From Taenia hydatigena (taxonomy: Eukaryota; Platyhelminthes; Cestoda; Cyclophyllidea; Taeniidae), in contig JADWOT020000005.1 in assembly GCA_036345935.2 (NCBI GenBank), forward strand, positions 20,808,366-20,872,365: a stretch of DNA of 64,000 bases, written 5' to 3'. The notes under the pieces were generated by a model. That model had not been told where the DNA came from and did not search any database. It saw only the letters and a list, made by a program, of their open reading frames with translations. Shown here piece by piece: positions 1 through 12,000 of the stretch. Within the stretch, counting starts at the first letter, position 1; each line of letters opens with the position of its first letter. The position numbers and the translations under genes are program-made.

Positions 1-1688
1 TAGAATTTGTGATATGTTATATTTTCTGAAGGGTTTTGCGTTTATGACACGCGCTACAAGAGGCATTGATGACTGCGCAAAGTGGGAACCTCGTCCGCAT
101 GCGTCTCTTTTAAAAAACTGATGTCGCTTTATTTGGTCGATTATGAGAGGCAGGAACGGAAACGGTGGTAGTAGGCATAAAATCATATTCATCTCCCGGA
201 TATTTGTTCAAATTGTAGGTCTCAAGCCCTCGGGTGACACATTCACTCGCTTGTCGAGGAAATGATTTCTCAATTTGTTTTGCATAGTAGCCAATCCTTC
301 TGAAATTTACGGTGAGGGTCCGCTTAAAAGCTATTTGAGTGTGCGTCAGCATCGTAACTGCAGTTATTTTCGATTATTTTTTGTACGAACCCTCTTGGCT
401 CTACTCGGTTCTCAATCCCATCTTGGCTACACTAATTTTATTTCTCACTTAAGTGGAAATCGCAAGAGGAGGCCCTCTTTCTCCCTCTCTGCTGATAAAG
501 AGGCATTTTAACAATTACTATGACTCAACGCACGCTTCACCCCCATACAACCTGATTTGCGTTTTCACCTTAAGCAGCTCTTAAGTAACCCAATAAAACG
601 GAAAAAATTGACTGACCGGAGGAGGAATTCGCACTCATCTCCCTCGAGTAAAAGAATATGTTCGATGAGTGTGTGCGTGTGCGTGCACTTTCTCAAGAGC
701 AACTGTACTTCAACACTACCTTAAGTTATTACATAAAGTTCCCATGGCAAACAAGACTCCACTGGTTGTCACTTGTGACAAGTAGCAAAATTAACATGCG
801 CGAAGCTACCGCCATAAAAATTAATTTTATCGAACTTAAGACTCGCAGATCGGTAGCACGATCATTACCTACGAAGTAGTGACAGTGGAAGCCCTCAAGG
901 CCGCCTCCTCCCTCCCCCCGAATAGCTCAGCGCTAATGATTGACTTTAACCAGACAAATCAACCGCACAACAGAATTGCGGTGCAATTGCGCGAACTAAA
1001 TCGGCCAAATCAACCAGACAATCGCCAGTATCTCTCTATCGTCTTACAATCCACCAAAAATGACAATCGGAAAAAAAAACGAAAAAAAAGTACGAGCAAA
1101 TAGTGCCGTTGTATTTACACAAACTCACACACAAAAAGATAGATAGGAGGGATGTGTTAACAGAAGACTTAATTACTACAATAAAAATGGCGTTTCGGAA
1201 AAGAGAGGACTCAAGAATGTTCATTCTGTCCATCCCCTCCACCCGCCCACGTCTCCATCCAGCCATTCACCCCCTAAAGTGCTGAGGTATAAATTTTCAA
1301 CGCACACACGACGACAGCAAGTTGCTGAAATTGCAGCAGACGAAAGAGAGGTAGGGCTGGGATGGAGGTGAGGTGAGGTCAGACGGGATGGCCGAGGATA
1401 ATGAAATGCTTATTTCTCGGTGACACTGCAGACCGAGATTCACTCGAAAAATCTCTTTTTGGTATTTACCATCATCAGCCGTCATCGTCGGTTTTAACAT
1501 TGTTAGTAGCCGTAACAATATTACTTGCTTTTTTTTACATGGCAGTTTGGCGCTTCTCAAGTGGTAAAAGAGACAAGAGAAAGGGAGCAGATTTGAGAGA
1601 AAGTGGGGAAGGAGGTGTTTATATCACAATTTCCGTGATAAACAACACGGAGGTTGAGGCGAGAGTGGAGAGGCGCAGTCGTCTTTGG
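1..1688. other. 3' flank of gli, no gene recognised
   Basis: This is downstream of the gli stop codon. The nearest minus-strand AATAAA is at 437-442, with another near 128-133, so a 3' UTR of about 1.25 kb or more is possible. The open frames here, including one at 1401-1832 on the plus strand that runs antisense into exon 10, lack splice context or recognisable domains. Confidence 0.5.
437..442 (-). terminator. candidate polyadenylation signal of gli
   Basis: A canonical AATAAA hexamer on the minus strand (TTTATT on plus), the first one seen downstream of the gli stop. It is a motif match only; such hexamers occur by chance. Confidence 0.3.
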
Positions 1689-3016
1689 CTAATTGAATGC
1701 CGCAGGTTGGAGACCGGAGGCGGCATTCTCTGCTTGCAGCAGTGGTGGCATGCTGCAGACCACGAGATTACTATTCAAGGGATCATAGGAGGTGGTGACC
1801 CCACCACCGCCGCTAAAACCGAAGCCTCCTGACATCGTGGAGGTGGAGAGAGTCGGTTGAAGCTCCTCCAAGTTAGAGACAGATTGGTGCTGCTGATGTT
1901 GTTGCACCATTAGCCGCGAGTTCACCGCTTCGGAGAAAAGTCCTGCGTATGAGGCGTTAAAGGACGTAGGTGTTGCCACGTTGCTTCCGCTGCCTGCCAT
2001 GTTCACATCACTCCAACCACCATAGTTGCCACGGTAGATAGCAGATGGTTGACTATCTAAGGGATAAAGTGGGTAGTTCATGGATTGCATCTGTCCCCCG
2101 TAGTTGTAGTCGGGATAGCCGCAGGCCTGGCCAGAGTATGCCGCACGAGACCACTCATTGTTGCTAATACTGCTGCTATTGCTGGTACCATTGGCTGAAG
2201 GTGGGCAATTGCGTTGGGATGTACTCTGGTCAGAGGCAGTGGATGTGGAGTAGCCGCCGGCAGATGCGAAGTAGTTAGTAGACTGTCCAGCTGACCAATT
2301 TGCTAATACATAGTCCCGTGGTGGAGGATGAGTGGCGTATGCCGTCTCGGATTGATTCCCGCTCCAACTGTTGGCTGAATATGGAATGCTACCACCGTCA
2401 GCAGTAGGATCGAAGGAAGACACGACGCCGCTACGCGGCTGGCTGAAGTCGGCTTTTTCGCTAACCGTGGTATGTGTTGTTGAGGAGGAGGATAGTTGAA
2501 AGAGGCAGCTGGAATCAGAATCGTTTTGACCCTCCCAAAAGGCCACTTTGCCGGAAGATGCGTCCATGCTTGAAGCGATCGGTTGTGTGGAAACGCAGCT
2601 GCGGCGTGAACTGCCATCCCCGCCACCACTACCAGCACCGCCGCCGCAACTACTGGATCCGGTACCTGAGCTCACCATGGAGCCAAGACCGCTGCTGACT
2701 TGCGAACTGGTAGTGCTCATTTGAGCGGTCTGATCGAGAGGCAAATGACCCGTACCTGTGGAAGGCTGAGTGGATGCAGTAGCGGCGACGGAGGTCTCAC
2801 CCCAGCCTATCATCTTTTCCTCCCCTTCCACCGATCGCCGGTAAGGCGGCTCGACAGAAGAGGAGGCTGAGGTGTCCTTAATGGGTGCAGGTGTGGTTGG
2901 CGTGGTAATACCGCCTCTAAGATCGCTATCCGGATACCCACTATCCTGGGTCAGATTCGTTAGGCCGGATCCAACACCCGACGACGCGCTACCTCCGCCT
3001 ACGTGCTGCCATCGAT
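1689..3016 (-). CDS. gli: gli exon 10, C-terminal region and stop
   Basis: Acceptor TTTTTTTCGTTACGTTAG, phase 1 in, open for 441 codons to TAG at 1691-1689. It begins [13 protein letters not shown] and includes [14 protein letters not shown], then Ser/Gly/Thr-rich sequence and a Gln/His stretch (VQQHQQHQ). In other GLIs this part holds degron and transactivation sequences. Only low-complexity, activation-domain-like composition is evident here. Confidence 0.88.
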
Positions 3017-6000
3017 CTAACGTAACGAAAAAAAGGTAAGAGCGCAGTCAATGTGGGTGCTGAGTGGGGAAAGCACATATTTGGGAGGTCTCAGTTTCCA
3101 CACCTGCGGGCTCACTGGACAGAAGAGAGGAGGTCGTGTCTTTTCCAGCAGAGCTGTTAACCATTTCCAACTTCTGTCTATCCCCACTGGGAACGGCGGT
3201 GGACGGGTGAGGTGGAGGCACGACAGCGGCTTGGTAGGGCATGCTCGTCTCGGGTTCGTTTGGGTTCTGCCCGTGCAAGCTTCTGGGAAAGACTGCCCCG
3301 GTGCCATCCGGCTTGAAGGGCGTATAGAGTGGCGTATGGACGTAGGCAGTGTTCTCCACCTCGGTTACGAGGGAGGGACACGAGGTGGCCTGTGCCATGG
3401 CTGCTACTGCCGCGACTGTCGCGTTGGAGTCGGAGGTGGAGGAAGAGGAGGAGCGAAACTGCGCCTGAGCTGGTAATGGTTGTGGGTGATGATAGCGTGT
3501 TCGGCCAATGCCCAAAACACCGCCTCCGACGAACTAAAGAATTGACCAAAATACCTATGCTTACTTGGAGCAACGTCCCTGCATAAATTGAAATCAAGTT
3601 CGCCGTACAACTGTAATCAATAAAAAAACACCTTAATGTTAATTTGTTTTGAAAAACCAACAGGATAAGGGGTTTGGAAGACTTGGTCGAGAGGATCTAG
3701 GATCCTGGAAGATCCTGTTTGCTCCCCTTGCGCACCCGATCGAATCAGTCTATGAAGAATGGAAACCCATTTCAAACGTTCTCCACCCTCTGTCAGATCG
3801 AGAACTAGACAAAATGCGTTCCTTTTGTTTTTCTCGCGCAACGCGCTGCATTGCCTTTGATGTAAAAACCAATGAGTAGTAGCCTACCTAGTATTAATTC
3901 CCCGAAAGCATGCATCCGATTAAGGTGAAAAATCTCGCTCGAAGGCATGTGAAGGCAACTGAGAGTTATTTCTGATCACATTTCACCAGTTCACCAAATA
4001 AATTATAACATTTACTCATACGTTGGGCATTCAACATTAGAGGAACCTGTTTCTAAAAATCGATTAGTATCCCCAAATAATGATCAGCGCTTTATTATCC
4101 AAGGATTTAATCTTACGCATCTGAAAAAAGCTAAGCCCTCGCAATCTGAATTTAAACTGGTTGGCAAAACCTACCCTGGCAGCAGAATGCTCTATGTTGG
4201 CTGGTTGACTCATGAGATGGTCGTAGCCGTCACTGTAACGGGGTTCCTGATAGGTGCCACTGATTCGTGGACTAACCCAACCTCTCGTGGTGTATCCACC
4301 ACCACCTCCCCCTCCGCTTACACGAATGTGAGCCTGGCTCCACTCACCAGACCATCCATGATACTGGTGAGGAGCCCAGGTGGAGAGATTTTCACGTTTC
4401 ACAGGGCCACTTCGCGGCACCACGGTGTGGGAGAACTGGTGGCCGGGATAAGCATGGTGTGGATTATGATTGGACACACCTAAAGCGCTCTGCTGATAGG
4501 GAGGGGTGTGAGGATAGACGACGCGGTTTAAAGTCTGCGAAGGCAGTGTGGCGGTTCCTTCAGCAAAGGCAGCGCTGCCACCGCCGCCACTGCCTCCAAT
4601 GCCTTTTGAACCCCCGCCGCGTCCACCGCCTCTCGAACCGCCGCCCCGCCTGTCGTGAAAGAAGGGGAAGCTGTCTGACGGACCCTTCGAGCCATCACGT
4701 CCTCCGCGGGTGCCTCCGCCACCGCCACTATTGCCACCTCCCCCGCCGGAATTTCGAAAAGCTGCGCCAAGGCCGGTACCGCCACCACAGGAACGACTGC
4801 TCCAGCTCTCACCTTTGTGCTTCTTGTTTGCGTAAACCTCAAGTAGAAAAAAGAATGCACGAACTGCATTGACCGAGTCAACTTTAGAGTACCTCCGAAG
4901 AAACCCACGCTGATGCATATGTAGGGTGCGGGATGCTAGTATTACAATTTCTTTGCTTATCTAGGACACAGTGCACTTTCTGATGTGAGAAAATTAGAAT
5001 CACCTCGGTTGGTGTTAATGGTTTAGACTTTTGGCCCATTTTCCACCTACCTCCAAGGTCTCATTTTTTGAATGGATAAAAGTTCGTTTAAAACGAGTGC
5101 TTTAACCGCTTCATAGGCGATTTTGCAGTTTTCAAGTTTTTAAAAGAATGCATGAGCAAATACTACCCAACATTTTGTACGGATAAGCGTGCAATGGTTT
5201 CATTTAAAGAACAATAAAAGCACCATCCGCACTCTCACCTTTAATTTCACGCGGTGACAACCTTTGAGCAACACTAATCGACTACTTACGCGCAGGTTTG
5301 GTCATAAAACTCCAACTCATTCCAATAAGAGCGAGTACTTGCGATTACATAGGAACTTTCCCACGGCGAGAAATCGAGCGCTCCCAAGGCTAGGGATCCC
5401 ATAGGAATCACTTGTGTCCAAAGTGGCAGGGATCAATCATCATTAGCAATGTTAGGAATGAATCATCCGCCATAGGTACACAACCACCCCACGACTACCA
5501 CCTTTGCTTGTAGGCAGAATCTAACAATGAAGTCAATGCGTACGCCATATCCTTATTTAGCTTGGTAACTGTCGCAGAGGGGATCAAGGTTCATTACGAT
5601 CAAATTTATCTTTCATCTAGAAAACCGGTTTGACACAAGAGATGCAGTTGACGAAAATGTTGAATTGCTAAAAGCGCTTTCTATGCTTGCCCAGTACAGT
5701 TTCCAGATTCCGTAAAATCTGACGAATTCATTTTTTTACAAATTTGTTTAGTTGATTCCACCTCCAAAAATGGATCCTCTTAGGAACCAGCTTGATCGAG
5801 TAATGACGGGCTTGATGGTGATACAACACGTAAAAGAATATTTGGGGCTACTGGAATTCTGTCCACACTTCCAAACCGTTCAATTAGGGCAAGAAGCTTT
5901 GAAACTTTGCTACAAAAGTGAGTGAAAGTATTTTAGACGCTAAAACGCCTGCTATGCAGGGAGTGGGAACGGCTGAGTTGTAGGAAGGGAGACGTACCTC

Positions 6001-9000
6001 AGCGCCATGCACAGTCTTGACGTGTTTACGGAGAGAGCTGGGGTCGGTATAACGCTTGGAGCAGCCCATGACCTTGCACACGTAGGGTTTCTCGTTGCTG
6101 TGTGTGCGATTCTGATGCTTGGCGCGGTCGGAGGCGTTACTGAAGGCCTTGTTGCAACCTGGCACTTCGCATTGATATGGCTTCTCCCCCGTGTGGGAGC
6201 GCAAGTGGGTCTTCAGATTCTCCAGCCGTGAGTAGCGCTTCGAGCAGCCGTCAAACTGCGCACACACGAGGAGAAGGATGCAAGTACATCAGGTTTTGAC
6301 TAAACACCGACGGCACAAAGTGCATGTGGCAAATGCAACGGATGGGGTGTAATGTTTTTTTCCCGACTGCAATGACGTCAGTGATTGGGAACTTGCTTCT
6401 TGTCCAGTGAAGTGTTGGCCACCATAGCGTGGTGAGGTGCGTGAGGGGAGAGGAGGGGAAATGCGACTTAATCTTCATTTCCACTGAATGCAAATGCCAT
6501 TTGCGGAATTAAAATCCTCACTTGGGCAGCAAGTACTGTCAAAATCGACCACCATTGGCGGCGTCTAAGTGAGTATCTGCCTAATCATTATTTATACCGG
6601 TAGGTGGAAGCTACAAACCCGCCCTGCAGACGGATAAGCGTGGTCGAATACAAGGTCCATATTGGGTGCGATCCTTCTTTGAGGTAAAACCTAGCCTGAT
6701 GTTGGGAGAGCCAAAGCTATCCAATACGACCTTTGGGCACGGCACAAAAAAATGACACGGCTCACGCATTAATAGTAACCACAGGCCACAAGCACACTGT
6801 TTCCCCCGTCAATCACACAAGTCTCACAAACAGGACTGAATCTTCCCCTCTTCCTCCGCGTTGACGACACCTAATTCAGTCTAACTGGGAGATCAGCAGC
6901 TTTATGGGCCTCGACAAAGCAGCGCTCACTCTCTCTTCAAAGCAGTAGTTGGCTCAGATCATGCGAAAAGTGCAAATAAAATTGAAACCACGTTGTGTTT
7001 GAAAAAGTCTAAAACGCCCATACCCAGTTACTAACGCACTTTAACTATCCGTTTCAGTAGATTAAATTAAAAAAACTGGCAATTGAGGCTTATATTAATA
7101 AAAGCATTGCTTTGCACAATTTGAGTTTTGATCTCGTGAACCCGTCGTGAATACAATTCGAAGCACTCATAGTTGTTTAATGGTGATAATTCGAGCAGCA
7201 TCAGAGCCACTGCTTCACGAGTCGAAAGAAGAATATTAATGGGGTATAGATCAAAATCCTACAGGAAAACAATTCACACCACATCAATGTCTATGCTGAA
7301 GGCCGTTGACCAGCATTGACACAACATTACTTTAATGTTGGCAATGACCGTCTCAACAGATCTTTCATTCTTCAGCATGACCTCAAGCGGCGAGCATGCC
7401 CTTTTTAAAACTCAAAAAAATCCTTTCTCGCTAAAATAAACTCACTTAAACAATGGTCGACAGTTCTTCCCGACCTTTCTTAATAGGGACAATGAGATGG
7501 GCGCGTTCATGCAACCACGATTTAGTAATTAAGTATTTAAATAAAAGGCAAATGTTTTATTTCGTTTGTCGAAAAAATGAATGAATTTTGCGGGAGACGA
7601 CTTTAGAGGCGGCAGAGTGGGAAGGGGAGGGGGAAAAGGGGAGAGGTAAGGTATTAACTGACGCCAAGCTAGACCGCCCACCAATTGGTAGCTTCAGTCT
7701 TATCAACCACCCCGACTCAGTCTTCAAAGACCTTCCGACGAACTCATCAATTACCCACCGCCACCACTAGCAGCAGCAGCAGACTGCTGGCTTAAGAATT
7801 TCGACTGGAGGAAAGGAGGGTGGTGGATCTGGGAGGGGAGAAGATGTGGCATGCTCACTCACACGCATATACACACACACACACACGAATACTGATGGGT
7901 GGTCCTCCGGCAAAGTTTTACTTAATTCGCCAAAAAGAAGCTGTAATTAAGGGCGATTCTCCCTTTTTTCCGCATTTTACTTACAATGCACTTGTGAGGC
8001 TTCTCTCCGGTGTGGCGACGCATGTGCACCACCAGCATGTACTGCGCCTTGAAGGGCCGGGCACCGCGCACGCACTCGCGCCAGAAACAAACGAAACTCT
8101 TCTTATTGCCCGCGATGTGCTCGTTGCTAATGTGCTGTGTAGGGTAAGGAACAAGTCGCAGTCATTGAATATCTACTAAAAGTAGAGACTGCAAAAGTAA
8201 AGACTATAATTTTAGAAGGTATAGAAGAACAGAGGTCTCCTTCCTCCTTGATCGTGAATCGTAAATTTTCTAATGAATAGTGAGCGAGTTTATGTTCAAC
8301 GGTCAAAGCTAGTTTTCTCACCCCGAGTACAAACTAATGAGATTTATTGTAAACCCAAAATGAAAAGCAGCTGAAGAGTGGTGTGAACTCTCAATCGAGT
8401 CTGTAATTATTAAAGTTGGAGAATTTTTTTCTAAGCACACATTGTGTTTGTGAAGCGGATGCAGTAAGTGATACCGTTGCTGTCATTAATTATACCAAGC
8501 GCACTCTACCCCCGAAAAGGGTGATTAATTTTCGTATTCGATGCCCTCTCGTCGTAGGTTTGTTTAAATTGACTCCGATGATTTAAATTCTATGGGTTCC
8601 CAGGCAAGAATGATGCACACATGCACATAACTGGCCTTGATAGGTGCCAGCAAAGTAAAACATACTGTAGTACAAATACAAGACAGTGAGGCGTGATAGT
8701 CTTGTAAACAGGGGGTGCAACACAATTGTAAAGGGAGGTACCTTCACGAGTTCGTCCTGTGAATCAAATTGGCACTGACAGTTGCCCCACCGACAGGTGG
8801 TCTCGACAAAGTCAGGATCGCCCTCCTGTGGGATTCTGCCATCCTCATCCATCAACTCTTCCTCATAGTCGCTACATCCAGCCTCGTCGCCAGCCAACAG
8901 CGCTGCTACCGAAGCACCACCACCTCCGCTGCCACTGCTTTCCACTTTCATGGCCTTTGCTACAACCGTTGACGTGGATAGATCCTCGCCTTTCATGGAG

Positions 9001-12000
9001 CCGCCAGTGATGGAGCAGGTATCGCCGTTGGTGTTATTTGAAGGTGGAGGCGGAGGTGGTGGAAGAGGGACATCCTTGCGAGCGTAGTTACCACGACTCA
9101 GCCACCAGTCGTAGTTGGGCGGCTGGAAGGGATCATGAGGCTGGCCGCGCCCGGCATAAAACGGGGCAACAGCAGCTGCGGCCGCGGCGTTGGTGGACTT
9201 TTGCAGGGCACTGTGGTAAAGCATCATGGCCTGCGGTGAGAGCATGAAGTTTGCCGGGTTAGGTGGGGCCTGTGGCTTGCGTGGGAAGAGGGGTGGTGCG
9301 ATACCCGGTGCCGAAGCAGGTGAAGAGCCGTTAGAGGATGAGCTGGTGGCCGCTGCAGACCCCGGATTAGATCCACAGGCCTTAGAGGACCACGAGTGGT
9401 TGCCCAACGAGGGGACAGTTCCATTACCACCTCCTCCACCGGGTCCACTAGCCCCACCACTAAAGTTTGCAGCGACTGCGGCAGCCGCTGCCGCAGCAAA
9501 CGCCATCGCGACGGCAGAGTTGTTCTGTGCGTCTTTTGCTTCACCTACAGAAAAAAATGGTGGTGAAGTCGTGTTGTTTTATCAAAACGCACAATGAATG
9601 GAAAGAGAGGCGGGTGGGGAATGAGGTCGTATCTGCGTACACGGCTCGTGGTGATGACCGTTTCAATCACCAGAGTGCCCGGCGCACACAAACAGAAGTG
9701 GAGCAGACCACCATAGGCGCGCACATAAAAGGTGGAGAGATGTTTAGCGCTGAATGGAGAATGGATACATTCCTCTTCCTTTTCAGATCAGAGCCCCAAA
9801 ACTGTCCACAGCGATTTTAAAAAATATTTACCTAGGGAATCCAACCACTTTAGTTAAATCTTAGGTTTCAATCAAAACCAGTTAGGTTACGAATGGATTG
9901 TCAGAGCACTAAACTTTATGCAATAACTCCAATTAGGAACTTCACATCCTAACATGGTAGCTGAAAATGGAAAGCATCACTTAGTAGTAGTAACGTTTTT
10001 AACAACTTGGGAACAAAACGTTTGCTGTGCTCAAATTATAGCTCAATTGATCTCATGCATTCCTTGTTTGATGTACAAAGATATCAAGTTTCGCATACAT
10101 TTGACATATTTTGAAGTACCATAGGGGCCAGTCCGGTAACTTAATGACGCAACTTAATCAGCTATAAATTGCAAAGGTGGGGTCGTTTAATGTCCTATAC
10201 TACGAAGGGAAACTTTTGGTTGGTACGTTAACGCAAAAAACTTTAATTAAACTAATGAACAGGGAAGAAACGCATAATTGGCCGCTGAGTCATCACAACA
10301 AGGTTCCAACAGTTTAATTTCATCCCTAAATAATGAGTTCGTTTATTCACCAGAAAGGACTTTAGCGGTAGCTTTTTCGGTAGCAGGATACTGAAGGGTT
10401 TGATTGTCCTACCAACCTTCGAAATTCTAATAAATTTTAGAGGAGTGTGAGAGGCATTTTTGATGGAACTTACCACGAACAAAGATCAGATACACAATGA
10501 ACACACCAACATAGACATCTTCACCAATTCCTAAGACACATTTGGATGAACTCCGTGGAAAACTGACAGGTTTGCTAAGATGATAGCTGATGAATTATTG
10601 AATCGAGATGCTTGCCTTGCATGGGCGTAAAGACATGGCGATCTTGAACTTATTCAAGGTAAAAAAGGCATCTTCAGCATTTTGAGAAGGGAATGGGATC
10701 AAAAGCGAAGCCTGTTCTAACTTATTTCACTGCCTTAAACCCAAACGTCAAACAGAGATCCTTAAACCCTGTACTGAAGACATAGAAACACCCACCGGAT
10801 TTGTTAACTTGCGGTGAGCATCCATGGAATGCGGAAGGTTGGAAGGCACCGACGCTAGAAGGAACGGAAGTGGAGGGGAAGAGGAAGGTGGCGGCGGGGT
10901 TGGCCACGGCAGGGGCTAGGGTCGTGGAGGAGGCAACGCCACTGCCAACACCGCCACCACTACTGCTACCGCTGCTGTTGGGTGTAGCACGAGTGACTCC
11001 GCGGGGTGTCAGGCCTCTCCTGTAAAGGAAAGAGGGGGTGGTGGGCCGAAAACCGCTCCCTGAGGTGGTGACGGGCTGTGGCGAGCTGCCAAACACTGAG
11101 TTGTCCGTACTGTTGTTGCTCGCACGCCGACCAGATATTGGCACCGGGCTGGCCCCCAGGGATGCTAGGTAGTACAAAGTACGTCCATTAACAGGTTAGT
11201 TTCAATCTTTATTCCATATTGAATTTCTACCTTAGGAGGAAGAAAATTTTGGAAGTGACACATCTCCAGACCTACAGCAGGATAATGTTCAATGAAGGCG
11301 GACCACCGGAGAGAGAAGGAAAATTAGAAGGAATGGCGGGTGTCCACTTCGTGAAGAATGCCACCTGCAATCATCGTGTCAGTGACGAACGGGGATTAAA
11401 ACGTTACAAAAAAAACATTAAAAAACTTTTACTTCGTACTAAGCGGGTAAACGCAAGAAATTAGAGAAGCGTTTAAGGGATAGATGTAGAGAACTGGAGC
11501 GGTCCATTTCATTACAGAATTGCCGAGCACACAACAGTAGTAGGGGGTGAGCGAGTGGAAGGGCGTAAAAAAGTTTAGTAGTCAGTTCCGCTAATAGTCA
11601 CCAAAATGCCTGGACCAGATGGTCTCTCGAGCGCCGGATTTTCATCACACCAATAAATTCGCCTACTACAATGAGTTACTCTGAGCCACTGTAAGCATAT
11701 ACTCACGCACATATGTCACACTGGCAGGCGGACGGGTAGGCGAGTGGGCGACCGTTGTTATCATCGCCAAGCTGTGTATGCGTGCGCGTGCGTATGGACA
11801 CCATCTGCCAGTATCTACCGCTTGCCGCATCAAACGGGTGGGCCTTCTGACATTTGGACGGCGCCACACACGCGCAAACGCAAAAAAAAGTTGAGGAGAA
11901 TTCCACTTTTGTTTTAAATGGTGATAATTAAGCTTATGGCTATGAAAGATCCAAAAGGTTTTTTGATGGTGCCCAACAATTAATGCTTAAGAATAAAAAT

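Noticed and set aside
1401..1832. 143-codon plus-strand frame
   Set aside because: It runs antisense into gli exon 10, includes a chance hydrophobic stretch and has no recognised domain.
3178..3660. 160-codon frame antisense to or shifted against gli exon 9
   Set aside because: It is a shadow frame; the phase-compatible gli exon explains the region.
4459..4908. Plus- and minus-strand frames over the Gly-rich block
   Set aside because: Shadow frames of gli exon 8 caused by GC-rich codons.
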